NCBI GenBank assembly: GCA_963714425.1
Contig: CAVQOI010000010.1
Span: 62,001-126,000, forward strand
Source: DATCYX01 sp963714425
Lineage (GTDB): Bacteria > Chloroflexota > Anaerolineae > Anaerolineales > UBA4823
Length of the DNA stretch: 64,000 nucleotides
Reading direction: 5' to 3'
Below the pieces are notes generated by a model that ran no database searches, had not been told where the DNA came from, and was given only the letters and a program-made list of their open reading frames with translations. Position numbers and translations under genes: made by a program. Each line of letters starts with the position of its first letter. The first letter of the stretch is position 1. Of this stretch, positions 10,301 to 16,900 are shown piece by piece.

Positions 10301-10529
10301 GAGGGCAGCAATAGAGGCCAACGACGCGTTGCAAGTGCAGCGTCTGAGCCATAATCTCAAGGGTGTGGCAGCCAGCTTTGGCGCTGACGAGCTGGCTGCG
10401 ATTGCTCAAGTATTGGAAAACAAAGGTCAGCAGGGCAATCTGACTAACTCCCAGGACCAAATCGAGCAGATCGATGCGCTCGCCCCCCGGTTGGTAGCTT
10501 TGTTAGAAGATCTCAAGCAATTGTCTTGA
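7323..10529 (+). CDS. hybrid sensor histidine kinase (PAS-PAS-HisKA-HATPase-REC-REC-Hpt)
   Basis: A 1068-residue multistep phosphorelay kinase with BarA/TorS-like architecture. Two membrane helices lie near residues 13-35 and 56-76, followed by a coiled coil (85-125), two PAS domains (about 128-238 and 245-360) and the HisKA dimerisation domain with phospho-accepting His377 in MSHEIRTPMNG. The HATPase follows (ILVNLIGNGIKFT, DTGIGIPPE, GGTGLGLAI), with receiver 1 (Asp669 in LLDMQMP), receiver 2 (Asp810 in FMDVQMP) and a C-terminal Hpt domain (His1010 in LSHNLKGVAASFG). All phosphorelay residues are present. The very short stretch between the helices gives little room for an outside sensor, so sensing is probably by PAS or membrane. 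GTG 7323 and ATG 7329 are both possible starts. The response regulator follows 21 bp downstream. Confidence 0.93.
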   Translation: MRMSRPSPGFSRLILRYTLTGVLLGLLFPLGATSLWVFLRGLPFVFDSFFLAQSSEPLLWIIDSAPLFLGVTLGVAGLHAQRVTQIKERLEAEVANRTQELVQINEELKKENADRKRVEGIISQAKRQWESTFDAVADLLLTTDLDGKIIRCNRAAIEHFRTTFQEIVGEPIGKVFYGEAPPGRKGILDSQQETQFPRLTGWYDVSSYPTLVDGEQQGFTYVVRDVTERKQIEAEIMRQKQYFETLVRNSPVAIVTLDMDHKIVATNPAFDKLYGYEGDEVVGKNLDDLVALGDERREAQTYTSLVKQGEVVHDTGQRRRKDGTLVDVELFGVPVVVAGEQVGILGMYHDITELVRARIEAEEADRAKSEFLANMSHEIRTPMNGVIGMVELTLDTPLNSEQRDFLKSALESAESLLTLLNDILDFSKIEARRLDLETIDFNLRTTVEGVVDSMAPRAHDKGLEMASLVHHDVYSRLRGDPGRLRQILVNLIGNGIKFTHRGEVVVRAEAESEDSDRVVVRFSVQDTGIGIPPERQEIIFDRFMQADGSTTRQYGGTGLGLAISRQLVELMGGKIGVYSEAAGKGSTFWFTIPFEKQPPRPTAPLIAPAELEGLSVLIVDDNATNLTILSKMVRGYGCRVYAVEGGAEALVALRQAARQDDPFRVVLLDMQMPVMDGEQTARAIKNDTQLGEVSVIILTSMGRRGDATRLEAVGCDGYLLKPVKQKQLLDAILVVLGQKKDELRTIITRHNIPERKLQSMSILLAEDNLINQKLALTLLVKAGYTVDVADNGRQAVEALRNKPFDLVFMDVQMPEMDGFEAAQEIRQMEGEERHTPIIAMTAYAMMGDRERCLEAGMDDYLSKPIDPQEMFKKIEEWATKSSSLQPAEAVEHAEVGPSTEYWLDNPGFSFEGTALEEIGTHEFFEEHFDEQPVSEPAISSYTNTRLPPPAWMGVGKEVVDLETAMPRFTNSLAFYIEMYEDFCVNLEQRRMELRAAIEANDALQVQRLSHNLKGVAASFGADELAAIAQVLENKGQQGNLTNSQDQIEQIDALAPRLVALLEDLKQLS

Positions 10530-10550
10530 TCTGATTGGTGGAGGACAAGC

Positions 10551-11774
10551 ATGCCTCGAATTCTGGCAATTGATGACGAGCGAATGTATCCTCGTATGAT
10601 CGCGGCTGCACTCGGACCGCTAGGCTACGAAGTTAAATCTGCATCCGACGGGGCCACAGGCATGGCGATGGCGCATGAGCTGAACCCCGACCTGATAATC
10701 ACAGACGTGATGATGCCGGATATATCCGGTTATGATGTGATCCGTCGCCTGCGTCGTGAACCTGAATTCATCCATACCCCATTTCTGGTGCTTACCAGCC
10801 AGACCGAGCTGCAAGACAAAATCCAGGCTTTTGAAGCGGGGGCCGACGACCATGTAAGCAAACCTTTCGAGGTGGAGGAGCTGGTGTTGCGGGTGGCGGC
10901 GCTGTTGCGCCGCGCCGAGCAGAACAAGGTGGAACGGCTCGTTATCGTGCCCCAAATGGTCGAAAATGCCCGCTTCATCGCCGTGCACAGCTTGCGCGGC
11001 GGGAGCGGTTGCTCAACTCTGGCGGTCAACCTGGCAGCCGGGTTGGCTGGCCTATGGAACCATCCGACTGTACTGATTGACATGGTTTTAGCAGCCGGAC
11101 AGGTAGCTTTGATGCTCAATTGGCCGCTTAAGCGCACCTGGGCGGATATCGCCCAGGTGGAACCCGAGGAACTGGATTACGAGCTGCTTCAATCGATTAC
11201 CATCCGCCATGAGAGCGGGTTGCACTTTATCGCTGCACCCGCTTATCCAACGGATGCCGCTTTGCTCAAGCTGGATAGTCTGGGCAAATGCCTGAAGCTG
11301 CTGTTACAGCACCACGAGTATCTCATTGCTGATATTTCACACGACTTCAGCGAGGTCTCATTGCAGGCTCTGGATGGAGCGGATGTGCTCCTGCTGGTGC
11401 TGGCGCCTGAGCTGTCTTCAGTGCGCGCCGCAGCGGCTGCATTGGATACTTACGCAAGGCTGGGTTATCCGTCAGAAAAGATTGCACTGGTGCTGAATCA
11501 TACTTTCCCGCGACATGCCATCCCCCGCGATAAGATCGAGTCAGCCCTGGGTCACCAGATCACCCTCACCATCCCCTTTGTCCCAGACCGGCTGGTGGAG
11601 GCCATCAACAAAGGCCAGCCGCCGGTATATGCCACTCCGAACGAATCCGTCTCAGCCATCTTTGAGGATTTTGCTTTTCTCTTGAGCAAAGAGCGCCACA
11701 AAAAGACGAAACCAGAAAAGCCCAGTGACGGGTGGAAGCGCGTATATAAACGCTATTCTGCACGGCGCAAGTAA
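10551..11774 (+). CDS. response regulator fused to CpaE/MinD-type ATPase
   Basis: A 407-residue protein. An N-terminal receiver domain (ILAIDDE, phospho-acceptor Asp52 in ITDVMMP, KPF near residue 106) is followed by a ParA/MinD-superfamily ATPase. Its deviant Walker A is LRGGSGCSTLAVNLA near residues 147-162; the classical lysine is replaced, as is common in CpaE/TadZ proteins. CpaE proteins localise type IV/Tad pilus machines, but no pilus gene is in the window. GGAGGA lies just upstream of the ATG. The 21-bp gap to the hybrid kinase suggests one operon, so this is the probable output of that phosphorelay. The C-terminus is basic (KKTKPEKP to SARRK). Confidence 0.88.
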   Translation: MPRILAIDDERMYPRMIAAALGPLGYEVKSASDGATGMAMAHELNPDLIITDVMMPDISGYDVIRRLRREPEFIHTPFLVLTSQTELQDKIQAFEAGADDHVSKPFEVEELVLRVAALLRRAEQNKVERLVIVPQMVENARFIAVHSLRGGSGCSTLAVNLAAGLAGLWNHPTVLIDMVLAAGQVALMLNWPLKRTWADIAQVEPEELDYELLQSITIRHESGLHFIAAPAYPTDAALLKLDSLGKCLKLLLQHHEYLIADISHDFSEVSLQALDGADVLLLVLAPELSSVRAAAAALDTYARLGYPSEKIALVLNHTFPRHAIPRDKIESALGHQITLTIPFVPDRLVEAINKGQPPVYATPNESVSAIFEDFAFLLSKERHKKTKPEKPSDGWKRVYKRYSARRK

Positions 11775-11797
11775 GCCCCCTATCCCTTATTTCTAGA

Positions 11798-12898
11798 TTA
11801 TTTCTGATAAACGCGTGTGTTAGGAAAAAAGTCTTTCCAGCCGAACCAGAAGGATTGCGTGCTCTTAAGTCGAGGCAGGGATTTGCCTGCCAGGGAGCCT
11901 GTGAGGGCTTCACCGGTCAGCCCATCCCAGGTGCTACCGGTTTCCTGATCGATCAGCCTCAAGCCAGGTTGTTCTTGAAAGGTCAGGGTCTGGTCCTCGA
12001 GCTCGCGGCGGAAGACAACACCACTACCAGTCTCGGCGTCGAAAACAACCAGGGCGGGCACGCCGCCAATTACGTCGTTTACAACAGGCTGGTCGTTCAA
12101 AGAGCCAAAAGGATAAGCTACCGCCTCGCCATTTAGCTCAACACCGATGATGAACTCCTTGACGTAAAGGCGCTCATCCTGGATGGATTCCCCGATCACC
12201 CCAGCTTCAGGAGATGCGTAGTAGCGTGAGTACGGGTCGTAGCTCCCCGAGAAGCCCTTGCGCAGCGCCAGGGTATTCGGATAGCGCTCCTTCCAGTCAG
12301 ACCAGGTGGTCTGCCAGGCGGGTAGGAACTCCAGCTTGCTTCCCACGAGAGGGCCATCAACCGCCTCCCCCAGCAGCTGGCTCCACAGCAATTCGGTCTG
12401 GCGGTCGTACATCACGAGTACGTTCATGATCAGTTTGCCGCTCACCCCAAAGGTATATTCTTGCCCATCCACCATGCGGGAATACACGATTCCCGTGTAG
12501 CACAGCGGTCACCAGGTGACGGCGATCTTGCGTCCTGCGACGGTATCGTTGACGATCTCGTGACCGGAGAGCAGGACAGTTGAGTAGGCGCGAGCTTCGC
12601 CGTCGAAAACCACACCCAGCACCTGCTCGTCGGGATCGTATTCCTCATCTGCATCCGTAGCACTCAAAAATACCGGATCATCGATGGCGGGGATGGCATC
12701 CGGTGGCAGCAAGGTGATAATACGGAATTCTCGCTTTGCCTCTGGGGAGGGATCTGGCTGGATGGGTTGTGGTTCAGCAGTTGGTGAGGGGTGCACCGGT
12801 TGGCGGGTTGGCGTAGGCTCAGCCTCTTGGGAGGAGCAGGCAGAGAGCAGCAGGAGCAGCCCTGATACGGGGAGGAGCAAGCGTAAAGTGATTTTCAT
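11798..12898 (-). CDS. DUF3179 lipoprotein, candidate selenoprotein (in-frame TGA)
   Basis: Read as one frame of 366 residues with a single internal TGA at 12509-12511. The N-terminus is a lipoprotein signal (LLPVSGLLLLLSAC, lipobox LSAC) and a Pro/Thr-rich linker. The DUF3179 domain follows (DDPVFLSATDADEEY, then GHEIVNDTVAGRKIAVTW) and then TGA-PLCYTGIVYSR. In DUF3179 this motif is W-C-P-L-C, so TGA stands exactly where the first redox-type cysteine belongs, giving U-P-L-C. The frame stays open for 236 codons after the TGA with good family sequence (VSGKLIMNVLVMYDR, WSQLLGEAVDGPL). An 8-bp stem plus an upper stem begins at the base right after the TGA (see the separate hairpin entry). If TGA is a stop, the gene is a pseudogene with an unusually exact lesion. 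DUF3179 has no firmly known function; an envelope redox role is inference. Confidence 0.82.
12469..12508 (-). promoter_or_regulatory. SECIS-like stem-loop directly after in-frame TGA
   Basis: On the minus strand, immediately 3' of TGA 12511-12509, CCGCTGTG (12508-12501) pairs with CATGGTGG (12476-12469), including three G-U pairs. Above this the RNA can form either a perfect 6-bp stem TACACG/CGTGTA with loop GGAAT (loop begins 15 nt after the TGA, first two loop bases G), or a perfect 6-bp stem CGGGAA/TTCCCG with a 7-nt loop beginning 19 nt after it. A bacterial SECIS is a stem-loop just downstream of the Sec codon with a G at the start of a small apical loop. The fit is good by eye but no folding energy was computed. 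Confidence 0.65.
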
Positions 12899-13018
12899 GA
12901 TTCATCTCATTTGATCTGTCAGTCATGTTAAAAAAAGCCTCGTGGCATCCTATGGGACTAGACGACCGAAAGCGGCTGGTTCTTACCCAGAAGTCGCGGG
13001 GATCGATATAATAGGCGC

Positions 13019-13960
13019 ATGAAGACTGCTGCCCGCATCCCCACCCGCGTTGACCGGTTGAAAGCTGACTCGATCTTGCTGTTGGTGTCTGTGATCTGGG
13101 GCAGCGCCTTCGTCGCCCAGCGCGTGGCGGCGCTGAATATGGGGGCGTACGCATTCAACGGGCTGCGGTTTTTGCTGGGGGCGCTTGTGCTGCTGCCATT
13201 CGCCTGGAGGAGCTCTCCAGGAGCGCCAAGGCTAAAGAATTCGGATGTTCGTGGAATTATATTGGCGGGGCTGCTGCTTTTCGGCGGCTCTACGTTCCAG
13301 CAATTGGGTTTGCGATTCACAACTGCCAGCAATGCAGGTTTCATCACCGGGCTGTACGTGGTGTTCATCCCCATCATCCTGGTGGTCGTCGGGCGGCAGC
13401 GCATGCGCGCAGCGGTATGGGTCGCCTCGATCTGCGCAGCCGCAGGCTTGTTCCTGCTCAGTACCTCAGGGCAGTTCCGTCTGGCGCCTGGCGACGCATT
13501 AGTGCTGGTCTCAGCCGGGCTGTGGGCTGGTCATGTGATCTGGGTTGGAAGGCTGGTGCAGCGCCTGGACCCGGTGCGCATCGCCACCGGGCAGTACCTG
13601 GTGTGCGGGGGGCTCAGCCTGGCGATCAGCGTGATGGGGGGTGAATTCGCAATCCCGGTGGCTGTTGCGGTTTGGGGGGCGATCGTATACACGGCAGTGT
13701 TTTCGATTGGGATTGGTTATACCTTGCAGATCGTGGGGCAGCGCATAGCGCCTCCTGCCGACGCGGCTATCTTGCTGAGCCTGGAAGCGGTCTTCGCTGC
13801 ACTGACTGGCTGGCTGGTGCTGGACGAGCGTCTCTCTGTGGTGCAGCTGCTGGGCTGTGGGCTTATGTTGGCAGGCATGTTGCTGGCGCAGGTGGGGGTT
13901 TACGCAAATGGCAGGAGACATAGCCACAGTCCGGAAAGCATGCACAGCCCGAAGGATTGA
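13019..13960 (+). CDS. EamA/DMT-family transporter
   Basis: A 313-residue membrane protein with about ten predicted helices arranged as two EamA repeats. LLLVSVIWGSAFVAQRVA opens the first and FNGLRFLLGALVLLPFAW continues it; the second repeat ends with AAILLSLEAVFAALTGWLVL and the typical LLGCGLMLAGMLLAQ. The drug/metabolite transporter family exports small metabolites across the cytoplasmic membrane; the substrate is unknown. The gene is transcribed divergently from the DUF3179 gene. Its last 26 bp and stop codon lie inside a 20-bp perfect hairpin that acts as terminator. Confidence 0.9.
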   Translation: MKTAARIPTRVDRLKADSILLLVSVIWGSAFVAQRVAALNMGAYAFNGLRFLLGALVLLPFAWRSSPGAPRLKNSDVRGIILAGLLLFGGSTFQQLGLRFTTASNAGFITGLYVVFIPIILVVVGRQRMRAAVWVASICAAAGLFLLSTSGQFRLAPGDALVLVSAGLWAGHVIWVGRLVQRLDPVRIATGQYLVCGGLSLAISVMGGEFAIPVAVAVWGAIVYTAVFSIGIGYTLQIVGQRIAPPADAAILLSLEAVFAALTGWLVLDERLSVVQLLGCGLMLAGMLLAQVGVYANGRRHSHSPESMHSPKD

Positions 13961-13980
13961 TTCGGGCTGTGCATGCTTTC
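13934..13980. terminator. bidirectional terminator, 20-bp perfect stem
   Basis: Arms 13934-13953 and 13961-13980 are exact reverse complements of 20 bases, with a 7-base loop that contains the TGA stop of the EamA gene. It separates two convergent genes. There are only short T/A ends, but the stem strength is striking. Confidence 0.75.
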
Positions 13981-13995
13981 TGATAAATGACCAGT

Positions 13996-16900
13996 TCAGC
14001 GCCAGATGACGGGGATGAAGACCCGTTGTTTGACGGTTATCTCGACGCTGAATTCATCGCTGAAACCGCAACCATCCGTAGCGGTGAGGGTGACGGTGTA
14101 AACACCAGACTGGGTATAGATATGGGCGACATCCTCACCCGTGTCGGTAGCACCATCATCGAAATCCCAGAAGGTACTTAGAGCGGTTCCGTCCGTCGTG
14201 GATGTATTGGTGAAGTTGACCGTATCCCCAATATAAACTACAGTGCTGGACGCATCGAAGCCAGCCTCGATGGTGGGAGCCAAAATGCTGAAGCTGACCG
14301 GTGGACCGTAGTCTGAGACCACACCCTGGTCGCTTTCAGAGATGCGATAAAACTGGTTGTTCACCAGACCTCCGGCTTCGCAGGCAAGGGTGCCGAAGAA
14401 TTCTCTCTCAGTTGTCGAGCCAGCGGGCAGGCTGGGGATATCCCAGGTGATCAGACCGGCATCGTAGGTGCCTCCACCGCCGTATGTCATCCAATCAGGC
14501 AGCCAGTCGATCAGGGTCAGGTTTGTGCCTGTCTCATGCCCCGAGTTTTCCACTGTGAGCGTATAAGTGACCGGCAAGCCGGCAACCATGTTGCTCTCGT
14601 ATTCCTTGCTGACATCGAAGTTGGGGAGGGCAATCTCCCAATCGACTGATGTGGAGTTGTCATCTTCATTCAGATCGATGTCCACTCCCGGCAAGTCGCT
14701 GGCGATCCTAGCCCAGTTTGTGAGCACATCCCGACCATCGGCAGTGTCGGTGATGCGGGCTGTGACGTAGAATTCATTCCATTCGCCTGGGTTGATCGGC
14801 CACAGCGGCCAGGTGAGCAGGTTATTGTCCATTTCAGGCGTGGCTGTGCACCAATTTGACCAACCACAGAAGCGTTGCTGGCTGTCGATGAATTCCAATT
14901 CAGAAGGCAGCGTATCAGTCAACGTGGCGTTGCCTTGCAAGCGCCACCACCAGGCGTTCCCTGATTGGCTGTTACCGAAGCGCAAGCTGAAGGTGATCAC
15001 CTCGCCAGGCAGTAACTCACCGTCCACTAGCCGCTTCTCTACGTACAGGTCGGGGCCGGTCCCCAGGTTAGCAAAACCCAGATTGTCCTCTGGATCAGTG
15101 TCTTCTGGGATGAGCATCGCCTCAGCGGTGTTGGTGAAGATCAGGCCATACGGGAGCGGGTCGGAACCTGGAATCAGGGTATTGATGTAGATGTCACGGC
15201 GGAAGTTGGGGTGTGCATCCAGGAAGGTGATGCTGAACCAGCCCTCAGCCTCGTTCCAGGTGAAGTCCTCCACCTGGCTCCAGTCGGTGCCAGGATCTCC
15301 ATCCAGAGTCATGGACGCTGGCAGGGTATCGGTGAAGGTAGCGTGCTCAACTCCCACGTCGCCCACATTCTCGAAGATGATATTAAACCAGGCGTTGTGA
15401 CCTTCCCCGTAACCGTGCCAGTCGCCCTCTTTGCGCACGCGCAGGTTTGGACCGTGCTCGTGGACCATTTCGACCCACTCGCTGCTGTTATCGTCGTAGC
15501 GGTCTTCGTTTGGTAGCGAGGTGATCTCAGCGTGGTTGACCAGCAGAGTGCCTGGCTCAGCAGTCCCATCGATATTCAGCACGACCTCAAAGTTATCTGA
15601 AAAGCCATTCTCCAGACCGTCGATCTGGAAGACGATATGCTCACTGGTCACCTCGATGGGGAGAATAAGCTGCGCTCCAGTGTCATCGTAATGCCAGGCA
15701 CTGTTATATGTGGTATTCGCCGGTAAGGTCTCGGTTATGTATAGTGTGTCCACCACTGGCAGGTTTCCGGAGTTGCGGTACTCGATGTTGTATCGGATCT
15801 CGCCGCCTGGCACCAGCTCACCCCAGTTCCAATTCTTATGGACCTCCAGGTTGGTGTGGGGCGGGCTCACCCATACCTCGTTGGCGGTGAAGTTATCCTC
15901 TGTCTCCAGGTCGTTGCTGGCGCTAATTTCCGCGGTGTTGACTAGGTTCGTTCCAATCGGCGCATCCTCATCCACGTGAACCATAAGGTAGACCTCACTG
16001 CACTGACCCGCAGAGATAGACGGGCGCTGGACTCTCAAGTTGCTCGGATCGCTGAACAGCTCATACCATCCCGGGTGCTGCCCCCACCAGTACTGCAAGG
16101 TAGTCGATATAGGCAGGGTATCGGTGACCGTAACGGCAGTGCTGCTGGTGGAGCCAAAGTTGCAGGTGTTGACCGCCCAGACGAGGTCGCCTCCAGGTGT
16201 TGGATCGCCCGTCCATGCCTGCTTGCCCACGTTGAGATGGGTATCATTAGGACCGACATGCGCGCTCCAGCTTCTTTGCTTCGAGTTTGCATCCCAGTCT
16301 GCATAAACGGTGCTGGTATCGATCTGCACTGTATTGGTGATCGTACTGGAGACAGGCACCATCACCTGCGTGTACAACTGGAAGGTAATATCTGTGCCTC
16401 CCGGGGGCAAGCTGCCAAAATCCCAGACGACATACTCGCCCCCTGGAATTGTGCCCGTCATGACAGCAACTGGTGTGGTATCCATGAGATAGCGCATCCC
16501 CTCGAGTGTGGCGGTGATAAGGGTGTTTTCGGCGATGGCATCGCCCTCGTTGCGATACTGGATATAGAAGTCCATGTTGCCGCCCTCGGCAGGGTTGCCA
16601 TCGCTCCATGTGTCCACACTCAGGTAGGGCGCTGGCGCATGGACGGAGTTGATCACCCGATCGCCGTCGGGCTCGATATACATGACGCCGACATCCTGAC
16701 CTGCGAGCAGGTCCCATTCACTGCCCGGGTCCCACTGGCAAAAGTAGGGCGAGGAGCCGTCCGGTTCTGCGCTGGAGGATTTGCCTGGCGCATCTGGAGG
16801 TCCACCCCAAGGATGGCATTCAACCATCAGCTCTTCGAAAAACCAGTCCGCAAAGACCAGGCCGCTGACGCTATCGGTATCCACGTCCACATCGCCGGTG

